NCBI GenBank assembly: GCA_027575805.1
Contig: JANBPU010000001.1
Span: forward strand, 372,001 to 436,000
Direction: 5' to 3'
DNA length: 64,000 nucleotides
Source: Mycoemilia scoparia
Lineage: Eukaryota; Kickxellomycota; Kickxellomycetes; Kickxellales; Kickxellaceae
Each line of letters opens with the position of its first letter. The stretch's first letter is position 1. Both the position numbers and the translations under genes were made by a program. Under the pieces are notes generated by a model. The model saw nothing but the letters and a program-made list of their open reading frames with translations. It did not search any database and was not told where the DNA came from. This document shows positions 46,567 to 57,636 of the stretch, piece after piece.

Positions 46567-49242
46567 CTAGTTTTTCAGGCTTTTGGAGAAATGGCCGTAA
46601 AGTTTTGGCGCAGCTGTGGCTATCCATGATGGATCAATGGCAGACACGCTTCGAGCATGAAGCTTGTTTGTAAATACTAGCTGGTCATAAAATATAGCCG
46701 GAGGCCTTTTGCCAAACAGACTGGAGCCCGGGTGGATGTAGGTGGTTTGCGAGCCATTCAGCGTGCGGTAAGTGTTGTCTGGTTGCAAGAGAGCACAGTG
46801 ATGGAAGAAGCCAGCGAGGAAGCACTTCAAGACTGTGTCGGTGGAAGTGCCACAAGACATGTTTGGGTCTATGTTCAAGCGGTTGCAAAGCCCAACTAGC
46901 TGTTTGCGGACATTGAGGACATGCTGCATGTTTCTAATGTTGACAAAGTGGTCGCGGCACCAGTCTTTGTCGCCATTGGCTTGGATGTATGCATCGAGAA
47001 GGTTCAAGTAAGTCAAGTGGTCGCCATCTGAGTGCGAAAACTTCTTTTGTGCAGACATACTCTCGTCTCTCTTGTCATTAGGGATGTAGAATATAGAATC
47101 GACTGAGAGGAGGGATACAATATTGATGGCTTCCTTTGTACAGCCCTGCTTTTGCGATTCGTATATTACTTTTGAGTACGAGGGCTCCAGAGGGAACTCT
47201 GCCATCCAGCGGCCAAGGTCAGTCAGATGGCCATGGTCATCGAGTGCAGCCAGAGCATATAACTCCAGCAACGCATTTTTCACTACGAACAAAGAGCATT
47301 TTGGTGTTAATTGTGTCTCCAGCAACAATGTGATTTCTATAATTGTATGTATATGGCAGGCTCTCCACAAAAAGTGCCCCTAGTTGCACTAACATGCTTC
47401 CTGCAAATTTGGCCCATAAAGCATACGCTTTAGGCTCCTACCGACGTGATTTTTCAGGCACACAGACTAGACAGAGAGCCCGTCACGTAGCTAAACCTCC
47501 AGCCATTTGGGTCTCCAGATAAACATTAGATACTTACATGATGCTTTTGATGGCGGATCCATGTATTCGAAGCCCATTATATCGCTGATTCCTGAGGCCT
47601 TCATCTGGATTACAACCATCGCAAGGTTGCACCGCTTAATCTCGGGAATGCCATCATCATCCAGCTCTTGGAAGCTCGACTCCATGTAGAGCCGATAACA
47701 TGCGCCGGGGGCTTCACGGCCAGCTCTACCTGTTCGCTGCCGCGCCGAAGACTTGCTAATGGGCTGGACCTGCAACGATTCTACACCAACTCTGGCATCA
47801 TAGTCCCGCACTTTATGAACACCGGTGTCTATTACATAGCGGATCCCTGGAATCGTAACACTAGTCTCTGCAATGTTCGTTGCCAGCACAATCTTGCGGA
47901 ATCCAGGAGGGGCCGGCTGGAATACTTTTGCTTGCTGGGCAGTGGGGAGCGCGGCAAATATGGGACAGGGGAGCATTTTGGCCATATTCTCAGGCAAATG
48001 GCTGTTTGTTTCGTGAATCAGCTTTTCCATGTTCTCGATGTCGTCCTGGCCAGCTAAAAAGACCAAAACGTCGCCACCATCCACGGGGTTTTCCAAGTGC
48101 ACCTGAGTAGAAACTATGTTTGCCGCATCAAGATAGTCTGGCTGCGGCTCAAGTGTGTTGTACACTGTGACATGGTGTTGGCGCCCAGCAACATACAGAA
48201 TCGGCGCATTGTCAAAGTACTTTGAAAACCGTTCGGCGTCAAGGGTTGCACTCATTACCACGATTTTGAGATTTGTGACCTTTTCATGCTCTGCGCCATT
48301 TCCCCCCGTGCCGCTCCGCCGATCTTTCCGTCGTTTGGCTATCATGTCAGCGCGTCTTTTTTGGATTTGCTTTAACATCCCCATTAAAATATCTGTCCGC
48401 AAAGTCCGCTCATGAGCTTCATCAAGCACCACTACCTGGTATCTTTTGAGCATTGGGTCTAAAAGTACCTCGCGAAGCAACATACCATCGGTCAGATACT
48501 TGATCTGTGTATATTCGGACGACATGTCATCAAATCGAACGCTGTAGCCGACTCTTCCACCAAGTGGAGTACCAACTTCCTCAGCCACACGCTTAGCAAT
48601 GCTGATTGCCGCAACCCTCCTTGGCTGGGTGACTGCAATCCCCCCACAAGACTCGTTCGCAAACCCAGCTTCCAGCAAAAACTGTGGGATCTCTATTACC
48701 AAATAGGAATTTGCAAGTGTGAAGTGTTTAGTATGGTTTTCATTGCTAGATCTGTAAATATCTGGAGAGATCATCCTATATAATTCATAATGGGTTCTTA
48801 CGTGTTGTCTTTCCACTACCAGTCTCGCCGACCACAATGACAGTACTATTGCTCTTTATACCTCCAACAAGCGGCTCTTTGGCTACAGCGTTAAATTACA
48901 AATATGCCTATCCATGTTAGAAGGAATTGGAAGCCACAAGTGATCAGACCATATTGGCATGTATGCTTTGGCTAACCTACCTCCATATATGGGCAACCCC
49001 TTCCTCTGAACAAGCAACTTTTCTGCTATCTTGGCGTATGACTTTTGGTTCTTTTTGCTCTTTTGATGGGACTGGTCTTTATCATGATGGTGGTGGCGAC
49101 CATGACTATGGTGGTGGTGATTCTTCTTGTGCTTGTGCGGACTATGTCCATTTTGCTGTGCTACGTGGGCCGACGCTATACTGCTGCTCTTGGTCTCGTC
49201 ATCGCTGTTGTCGCTAAACACAATTTTTTGTGGCGTGTACAT
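46567..49242 (-). CDS. DEAH-box RNA helicase, DHX33/Dhr2 type
   Basis: DHX33 and yeast Dhr2 act in rRNA synthesis and processing. Exons are 48981-49242, 48802-48882, 47538-48692 and 46567-47282, giving 737 aa. The N-terminus is Lys/His-rich (KNHHHHSHGRHHHHDK). Helicase motifs are GETGSGKTT (106-114), TQPRRVAA, DEAH (about 205-208), SAT, TNIAETSVTIPG and QRTGRAGR. A winged-helix/ratchet region follows (GHLTDLGRWMAEFPLEPSYSKVI), then the OB fold (YIHPGSSLFGKRPPAIFYDQLVFTNK). The C-terminus and RWMAEFPLEP favour DHX33 over the splicing helicases Prp2, Prp16, Prp22 and Prp43. A family A fragment sits in the last intron. Confidence 0.9.
47380..47445. repeat. Family A fragment in DHX33-type gene intron
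   Basis: TTCCTGCAAATTTGGCCCAT followed by AAAGCATACGCTTTAGGCTC matches the family A core. It lies inside the 255-nt intron 47283-47537. Ends are not recognisable, so it is a fragment or very diverged. Confidence 0.45.
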
Positions 49243-49827
49243 TTGAATTTAGAGTACAAAAATGGAGAAGTTTGGTTCAAAAATTTAGTTGGAAAAAGTT
49301 GCCAACTTTTGCTTAAGCAATAAAAGGGTTGGTGAAGTGGCCTGATTTGATTGAGCAAACAACATCCGCGATCTCTCTTTTTTTGTTACCAACAGCTAAT
49401 AAAAATGATGATGATGATGTTTGGGAAAATCAGTAAATGCTGGAGGACTATGAATTTTCCAACTGATCTGCTGGCTTCTGCGGGTTACTACAATGTTAGG
49501 GCCTGTATTATTATTTTTCAGGCAGATAACAAGATGGTGCAAATGAGCAAGCATAACAAAAATAGGCTACTTACCGTAATCCGTCTTAGTTCAGGGATTA
49601 CCATGAAAACAACTGCTGCTGCTGCTGCTGCTACAATTTAACTTATGAAATCCTTTGTTCTAAGCAACCGATCTTCGCCTTTTTATCTCCCTACGTTACT
49701 ATTTACTTGCTATTACTATAGGATATATACTTTGGCAAATAGACCTTTATCCGCCCAACTTATATCCATATCTACTGTATCACCTTTTTATAACAAACAT
49801 ACGCTACTCATTAGATTTCAGTTCAAA
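49243..49827. promoter_or_regulatory. Divergent DHX33-type gene/MGE1 promoter region
   Basis: A 585 bp gap between divergent starts. It holds short (GAT)n and (GCT)n tracts near 49407 and 49615. MGE1 is often heat-inducible in fungi, but I could not identify a convincing heat-shock element. Confidence 0.4.
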
Positions 49828-50678
49828 ATGTTCAAATCTGTAATTTCTCGCGCTGCTGCTTCAGCCTCCCGTTCTCGTCCTGCTGCCGCTCGTAGCTCTT
49901 TCTACCAGCTCCGTACCACCTCACCCACAATGAATACACTATTCAACCCTAGAATGTACACTACTGAAAATAAGGATGGCGCTGAAGCCAAAAAATCTGC
50001 CGCCACTGAGGATACTAAGAAGGCTGAAGAAAAGACCCAGGACAAAGAGCAGCAGGATTCCAAGACCGGTACTGTCAGTATTGAAGAATATAACAAACTA
50101 AAGAAGAGCCTTGCCGAAAAGGATGCAAAGATTAAGGAAATAAAGGTAGGGTTATATTCTAGCAACAGTCTCATTAACAATCAACATACGCATTTGATCC
50201 TTGCTATAAAAATGCTCTTGACGTTTATTTTATATAGGATGCCTATATTCGCTCCCTAGCAGAAACAGAAAACATACGTACTCGCACTCGGGCGGAATCC
50301 GAGCAAGCCAAGCAGTTTGCTATCCAAAAGTTTGCCAAAGATCTTCTTGACACAGTAGACGTGCTGCACATGGCCCTCAAATCTGTCCCCAAGGAGATGC
50401 AGGCTGATAAAGAAAACCACAAAACTTTGGCTGATCTGTTTGAGGGTGTTCACCTCACCCATGTCAATCTACTCAAAACGCTAAACCGCCACGGCGTCGA
50501 AGAGATGAAGATCATGGGCGAGAAATACGACCCAAACACTGCTCAGGCTTTGTACCAAGTCCCCATGCCTGGTAAGGAGGGTGGAACCGTCATTGCTGTT
50601 GAAAAGATCGGCTATACCCTCAATGGCCGTGTTATCAGACCCGCTCAGGTCGGCGTCGTTTTAGACTCTGAAAATTAA
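49828..50678 (+). CDS. MGE1: Mitochondrial GrpE nucleotide exchange factor
   Basis: Mge1 recycles mitochondrial Hsp70 during protein import and folding. Exons are 49828-50145 and 50238-50678, giving 252 aa. The start MFKSVISRAAASASRSRPAAARS is a clear matrix presequence. A Lys/Glu-rich coiled coil (about residues 60-125) leads into LAETENIRTRTRAESEQAKQFA and FAKDLLDTVDVL. The GrpE beta domain follows: GEKYDPNTAQALYQVP, GTVIAVEKIGYTLNGRVIRPAQVGV. The coding sequence is somewhat richer in C/G-ending codons than neighbours, as expected for an abundant protein. Confidence 0.96.
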
Positions 50679-50839
50679 TCCTTTATCCTTCATTTATATA
50701 ATGTTTTAGTGTTTGTTGTAAATAAACATACATTCCCTCTCTCCCCCACAATTATCTTTTGAATTCATTTTGTTTTATTCAGTACACACATGTCCTTTTT
50801 TCCTTTTTCTATATCTATGATTTTTAAAATTTCCAAAAA
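50679..50839. other. 161-bp convergent gap MGE1/MSF1
   Basis: Short tail-to-tail gap. It includes AATAAACATACATTCCC after the MGE1 stop, a plausible poly(A) signal context. Confidence 0.45.
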
Positions 50840-52577
50840 CTATCTCAATTCTACGCCAAACTTGTCTGTAACTACTTGTCGAAGTTCATTCTGTATCTTG
50901 TTGATCTCTTCATTTGTGACATTTCTACATATAAGAACAAGACAAGAGCCAACATTGCTTAGAATACCCGGTTACATGATGTGCTAATAATAATTGATAC
51001 AATATATTATTATGGCTTACCTGTCCATAGAACAGTAGTTTATTCTGTAGCAATGGCTTGTTTTTCCAGTCTTTGGGTGTTTAAATTTGTCAATAAGCTT
51101 GACATCTTCGGCCAAGTCCCCAGCAATTTCGCGAACAGTATCCATAAAATCGTTTTCGTGGAATTGTGCATCACTAGGGAGCCAGAATGATACATCTTTT
51201 GTACATGCCGGGTGCCTGGAAAATGACTTGAATGTGGAAATCTTTCCGGGTTGGAACTGATCAAGGAATCTTGGATCTTTGCTCCAGAACAGGCGAATAT
51301 CGGGTATACCAAACAAGATCATTGCGAGTCTCTCTAGTCCGAACCCAAAGGCCCACCCGACCCGATCAGGCCGTCCAGAGCGTTCCATTATAGATTGTTG
51401 GACTATACCACATCCACATATTTCCAACCACTTGCCTTGGAACCATACCTCCATTTCCCAGCTTGGGCTTGTGAATGGGAAATATGCTTCTATCCAACGA
51501 ACTGGGAGCTTTTGTGGCCCCGATGATGATGCATTTTTAGAATTTCTTGAATTCTCAGCAGTGATTGTTGATCCCATTCCCAGGACAGAGGCAACCATAA
51601 TATTCATTGACTCCTTCATATCCTTGATGAGAATCTGGACTTCTTCTGGACTATGCTCGCCCTGAATTGGATTGTCTTTGCTTATTTGCGTATCGTCTTC
51701 GGTCACAACCTCCAGTTTATTCCCACCACCTCCACTGGCTTTAGATTCATTTTCCCTTTTAATTATACCATTGCGAATATTCTCTGACTCCTTTGCCTCT
51801 TCAGCAAGTCTTTTTCTGTCAAATGTCGCAACTCCTTCCATCTGATGGAAAACTGGGTAATGGCTGGCATCAATCTCGTCTCTTCTGTACACATCCGCTG
51901 CAACCAAGAATCTTTCGTTGTTTAGGGAGGCCTCTAAATTCCTTGCCAGCCCCAAAAGGTGCTTTGAGCGCGGCTCATTGTTTAAACCATTGATTTGGCT
52001 TCCAGCCTTTAGAATTTCCATTTGATGCGCGGATGAGTGTGTCCTAAGCAGCATGTCCTGGTTAATATAATAGGTGTCAGTCTTGGATCTTCCTGGATGG
52101 TCCTTTGGAAAACATAGTGACTCAAAGTTATCAAAGGTTGATACTACGGGATCGATCTTCTCGTAGTAAGCAAAATTTGGGAACGATTTATATATCTGTT
52201 CCTTTACGATTGATAGGGGGTGGGATGGTATATTTATCAGGTTGCTTCCGGTTTTTGATAGAATTGCTTCTGTAGCGTTTGTCCAACCATCTACAGCATA
52301 GTCTTTTCCCAGAACTTTGATTTTTCTTCTGCTTTCAGTCTCTGGTTGAACTGCTATCAACATTAGTGGTATTGTAGGAAAATATGTATTATTTTAATAT
52401 TAGTTTACTAATATCTCTTTTTCATTCTGATCTAAATGCTATATATACACACCTACCTTTTGTATGCTGTGCCCGTATACCTGCCCTAATTTGGAATGCA
52501 ACGGGCTTTCCTGCAAGAATATATCTAGAACTTCTGGCTGTATAGTTGAAGCAAACACACGACCAATTATGTATCAT
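50840..52577 (-). CDS. MSF1: Mitochondrial phenylalanyl-tRNA synthetase
   Basis: This is the monomeric class II synthetase for mitochondrial tRNA-Phe. Exons are 52457-52577, 51021-52353 and 50840-50924, giving 512 aa. The first exon encodes a presequence (MIHNWSCVCFNYTARSSRYI). The catalytic core shows LLRTHSSAHQME, RFLVAADVYRRDEIDASHYPVFHQMEG, YFPFTSPSWEMEVWFQGKWLEICGCG and GWAFGFGLERLAMILFGIPDIRLFWS. The tRNA-anticodon-binding FDX-ACB tail begins FSRHPACTKDVSFWLP. An unusual hydrophilic insert of about 50 residues (ESKASGGGGNKLEVVTEDD) interrupts the core. The last exon supplies the final 28 residues. Confidence 0.95.
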
Positions 52578-52796
52578 TCTCTAGATAAAGTACAATATTA
52601 TATCCAAGATCTAAACACCAAACAACCAAGAAAAGGACCATGGTATTGTTTGCGATTCTTTTATATTTTTCTTCCCGTGGTCAACGATTTCATTATAATA
52701 ATGTTATCTAGAATTGAATACTCGTGGTGATTAAATCTAAGCATTCCGTTATCAAGTACTACAAAGCCAGTCTATTACAAATAAATGATTTGGCTC

Positions 52797-52921
52797 ATCC
52801 TCCATCAAAAGTGTACCATTTCTGTACCCTTATAAATTCCTGCAAATTTAGCCCATAAGCCATGCATTTTTAGGGTACTATTGTTGGGATTGCTCTAAAT
52901 ACGCCTTTGGAGGAAACTAAT
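52797..52921. repeat. Family A element, degenerate upstream copy
   Basis: Contains CCTGCAAATTTAGCCCATAA and GCCATGCATTTTTAGGG, followed by CGCCTTTGGAGGAAACTAAT, matching the right half of the family. It runs directly into the complete copy that starts at 52922. Confidence 0.5.
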
Positions 52922-53080
52922 ATTTGGCAAGTTCTCCACCAACAGGGAACAGGCTGGTAACCTGATGCATTCCCTGAAAAACAGCCCATAATCCATACAT
53001 TTTAGCTGCAATCTGGCAGATTATTAGCCATTATCCAAGGTATTGTTCTGGTACACCTTTAGAGGAACTTCTGCCATTTG
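52922..53080. repeat. Family A inverted-repeat element, complete copy
   Basis: 159 bp. Left end ATTTGGCAAGTTCTCC; right end GAACTTCTGCCATTTGG. The ends are inverted repeats. The interior has CAGCCCATAATCCATACATT and CTGGTACACCTTTAGAGGA, shared with the copy at 14968-15128. Confidence 0.7.
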
Positions 53081-53617
53081 GATAATAAGGTCAGCCAACC
53101 ACAATCAAAAACTTGAAATAAAGGGCTCCCTCACAATAAAAAAGCAAAACATGTTTGACTGCTGAATACCAAATAAATGCACCATACCCTCTCACAATTC
53201 TGACAATTATATGTCAAAGTACAATTACAGGATGATCTGTAGAAAAGTAGCTTTTTTGGCTATAGTTAAACACCACCATACTATTCTACCTACAGTCACT
53301 AGAATTGTTACTTGACCAAAGCCTAAATAACGTTTTTACCCACAAAGCTCATTCATTACCATTTTAGAATTATACTATGTGCGTGTTAGAAAAAAACCTT
53401 GTTTGCACAATTATATGATAGCAAAAATTGACAAGAGAGAATAAAATGTGTTGATTGTTTAGGTATAAAAAGTAATAGTTTGGCTGGGGTTGTAAATAAT
53501 ATCGACTTTATGGAGTTTAGAAAGAGAGAAATAGAGGTGAGATTTTGGGTCTGTGCTATTCAGAGAAATCAAAGGCTGCATGTGACAAACGGATTAGAGA
53601 GAACAGCGCACAGAGAT

Positions 53618-56600
53618 CTATACTTTGTTCTTTATTGGACTCTTGGAAGATTCGCTGTCTTCATTGCTGGATCGTTTTACTTTGCCGCTTTCCATGACTA
53701 CATCTGAATTGCTTCTTTCTTTTGTAGATGACTTGGGCGAAAGCTCCACGTCCTCTACCTTTTCGTTAACTTCGCCTTCCTCCATTACTTCACCCTCTTC
53801 AGGCTCATCATTGTGCTCCTCTTTCTTGTTGGCCTTCTGTCGCGAGAATATCTCTGGGCTGCCAGTGCGGCCTCTCTTGAAGTTGTTGTGATATGAATTT
53901 GAGTTTGCAGAGTTTGATCCATCAGCAGATGAGCTGCCATTGGTTCCAATTTCAGGTGTTGATGGTCTTCGCTTGCTAGGTATCGAAGTGGTGGTACTTC
54001 CAAGAGGCGTTTGTGGCGGAATAGCTAGTGAATTTTCTTCGCTGGGCTTGTTATCACTACTTTTATCCTGGCCATTTCCAGTTGCTGGCTCAGAGCCCAG
54101 TGGCGATGCTTTGGCTGGAGTGCTAGCTCTATCATCGCTGGTTGTTGTGCGAGATATGGGCTTTGGAGTCTCGTCTTCAGGTTTGGATCCCCCTTCAGGC
54201 TTACCTCCAATGCTCATCAAGGCATCAACAGCAGAGCTATCATGGCTCCTTGGCGCTTCCTTTTTACTTGAGCCTGACTGTGAGGATGACTGTTCTGGGG
54301 TTGGTGCAGATGAAGGCGTTGGTGCTGCAGTATTTGTAGTGCTAAAGGCTGAAGCAGGGCGGTCAATAGGTGCAGATGATAAAAGTCCGTTGACACCGCT
54401 TCCGGATGTGGACAGTGGTGAATGGGTTTTGTTAATACGGAACTGACTACCAGAATGTGCTTCTTGATTTTGCTGAGAAAGAGGAAGATTTATTGGCGCG
54501 GCCATTGGCATAGAGATTCCTGAATGTGGGCCTGGTCCTGAAGCAAAGGGTTGATTGGACTCAGCCTGTGGCTCACGGGGGTGATTGAGCATGGAAGGTT
54601 CTGTACTTTCTGGGCGAGTTACCTTAACATCGGCAGGTGTCCTAACCCGCGAGTAGTCAGCAGATGTTGGTCGGGCAAGTGGTGACCTCTGCTCGACTCT
54701 TGGTTGAGAATATGTTGCTGAAGGTGGCAAGCTAGAACTGTATTCAGAAGTTGGAATGCGCTCACGATTGGTATCAGCCCCAGGATATGTGTGGGGAGTC
54801 GAAACAGATGTTGGTCTTTGTGGGGATCCCTGGTGTTCAAATCCTGGCGGCTTAGCACTAGGCACCCTAACCTGTTCGCTGTTAGGGCTCTTTATGGGCC
54901 CCACAACAGTGCTGTAAGATGGTATGGACCCAGAAGTGTGCTGGCTAGTCTCGTTAGAAATGGGAGGAAGGTGGTGGTTGCCACCAGATCTAGTGTCACG
55001 GTCTTTAGGATGAGCAGGGCCATCGCTTGGATGGGGTGGATAGCTGTTCTGCTGACCTCGTAATTGAGGATGGCTAGATGGGGGAGCGGAGCTCTCAGGA
55101 CCTGGGCGTGAATTCTGGGAATACTCCCCGCCTTCATGTGGGTAGTGGGGTTTATTTTGGTAAGGTGTGTCCCGTTGGGCTCCAGATGTAGCAGCTTGCT
55201 CATAGTAAGTGGCATTTGCGTTACGCATTGGCTCCGAGTGTCTAATCATTGGTGAGTTCTCATGCTTAATAGGGACAGATGGAGGTCTCTCAGGTCCACT
55301 GTAAGGAGGTATTCCAGGACCAGGTCTATGTACAGGTTGTTCTACCGGAATGTGTTGTGAAGAGGAGTATGGTGGTTGGGAATGTTGATAATGATCGCTT
55401 GGAGCACCGCTGTAAGGAGGCTGCTGTGGTCTGGACGATGGAGGATATCCTGGTTCACGCGATGCTACATGGGGCGATGCACCAGGTCGAGGCCTGTGTA
55501 TATCAGCACCGTTGGGCTGTGGATCGTGTTTGTTGGTGCGCTGGTGTGGTGGATAGCCCTGTTGTGGCTGCTGAGACCCTGGTGGTAGCGGACCAGAAGC
55601 CTCAGGATAGGCAGGATACCCTTCCTCTCGCCTTGGTGGTGGTCCAGAGTATGGTGGTCTGTGACTATCTCTTCCGACCGGAGTCATGTGTTGAGGAGGT
55701 CTGGAAGAGGGAGGAATGTCATGGCGATGATGTGGGTCGCCTGGGGATGAGACCCCATTTGTTGGAAGTGGGCCATCCATGGGAGGCTGTCCTAAACTTC
55801 CTGGAGCAGGACCATGAGCACTGTCGCCTTGTGCTGGCTGGTTGCTGTTGTTAGGGAGGAGACTGGAAGTTGGTGGGTCAATAGGACTTGGAAGGGAAGT
55901 GGTTGGCAATGGCTGGCCAGTTCTTTGGGCATGATGAAGAGCACTAAGTCGAGCCTTTACTTCAGTATTGCTGGGGTCGAGCTCTGATGCGCGCTGGTAA
56001 GCATCTATTGCATCATTAACTTGACCGTTGCAAGCTTCGTATAAAGTTCCAAGATCAAACCAGACTTCGGTTGAGTATGGGTCAATACGTATAGCCCTAC
56101 TATATGCATCCAAGGCATCGCGATATTGTGTAATTTTATAGTATAAAACGCCAATAGAACACCAATATACTGCGTTATTTCCATCACGATAACTAAAATA
56201 TGTTGGCAAGAAGGTGGTTGTTACTAAGTGGTGCGTGAGCCAAAAATACATAGTTGCAAGCATTGTTACACTATTTCAACACTTACACAGCCTGTTGGTA
56301 AGCTTCGTATGCCTTGCTATAGTCCTTTTGTAGCATATAGCAGCGGCCAAGCAAGTACCATGCTTGAGATTCATTATTGTCTATAAAGCAAAAAACAACC
56401 AGTCAGTACACCATCATCATGAAATTATCATACACCAATAGTCCTTTTGACTATCTACACATCCGATCATATTTAAAATGTTACCTAAGGATGGCTGGGA
56501 CTTACCAGCTTCAATTGCCCGGCTAAGGAGTTGAGCTGCATGGTCAACGTTTTGGAACGGAGTATCGGGCATAAAGTAGAGTGCACCAAGCTGTTGAAGA

Positions 56601-57636
56601 ACCTTTGAGTGCTCAGGGTTTACCTCCAGGACCCTCTCATAAGCCTCCTTGGCAGCAACATAGTTTTTGTCATATTCGTGAACACTTCCAATCTGGAACC
56701 AAATGTCGCCCTCGGCAAGCGGACTGGGTGGATTTTTGAGGATATTTTTGAAGCAAACAAGACTGGGTTTGTATTTTTGCTGGCATTTGTAGATAATTCC
56801 CAGCCTGAAGTGGATTTCGTTTGATTTTTCGAAATTGGGGTCCATCCGCATGACTGCAGAGAAGGCCTCTTCGGCGTGCTCATAAGAGCCATACCTGTCG
56901 TATAAAATACCAATACCGTACCAGAGTTTGGGCTCCTTTGGATCAGGAAGGTGGTAAATGGCTTGCTGATAGGCTTGATAGGCCTTGGGAAGCTCGTCCA
57001 TCATTAGATAGCAGTTACCAATGGCACCCCATATCTCACCGTTGGAGTTGTCAATATTTATAATTCTTTGAAAGAAATCAACAGCCTAAACACACAATAA
57101 ACAAAAATGCATGTGAGGTTTTAGGAACAAAGACTATTGTTGGCTTTGTAGCAATAAAAGTTGTACATGCATCATATGCTCACCTTTTCAAACTCTTCAC
57201 GTTGCCTGTACAATGAGGCGATTTGTGTCAGCGCGGGAATTGAGTATGGGTTGTGTCTTAAAGCCGACTCGTAGTAAGTAAGCGCCTTTTCAACGTCGCC
57301 CATTAGCTCAGCAATAGTACCTATATTACAACATAACCAACCCAGTCCAAAAAAGAAAAATTAATATACTGTCCGGCTCAAATGAAGCGCTGGGCCCACA
57401 ATCACATTTCCAGGACGTGCTTAATAAAAGCGTGGCATAAACTGACCTAATCTTTGCCAACTTTGCTCATTAAGGGCCGACAATTTCTGGCTCGCAGATT
57501 GGACGGCGGGACCACCATTGGGTTGCTGTCCAGATGAGGGTGGCAACATTTGGCCGCCAGGGCCATGAGGCATGGGGCCGCCAGGCGCGACCTGTGGACG
57601 CGGCACCTGGGGATTAGGTGGACCAGAAGCCTGCAT
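53618..57636 (-). CDS. CYC8: TPR corepressor Cyc8/Ssn6
   Basis: Cyc8 pairs with Tup1 as a general transcriptional corepressor. Exons are 57447-57636, 57184-57320, 56506-57085, 56287-56380 and 53618-56192, giving 1191 aa. After a Pro/Gly/Gln-rich start, about ten TPRs run to residue 420 (ALTYYESALRHNPYSIPALT, WGAIGNCYLMMDELPKAYQAY, VYWCSIGVLYYKITQYRDAL, VWFDLGTLYEACNGQVNDAI). The rest, about 770 residues, is a disordered Pro/Ser/Gln/His-rich tail ending in an acidic Glu/Ser segment (EEHNDEPEEGEVMEEGEV). The long upstream intergenic region fits a heavily regulated regulator gene. Confidence 0.95.

Larger units (their letters stand above)
52578..53617. other. Repeat-rich gap MSF1/CYC8
   Basis: About 1 kb upstream of MSF1 and downstream of CYC8. 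A degenerate family A copy (about 52797-52921) and a complete one (52922-53080) stand in tandem. The remainder, 53090-53617, shows no recognisable feature. Confidence 0.45.
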
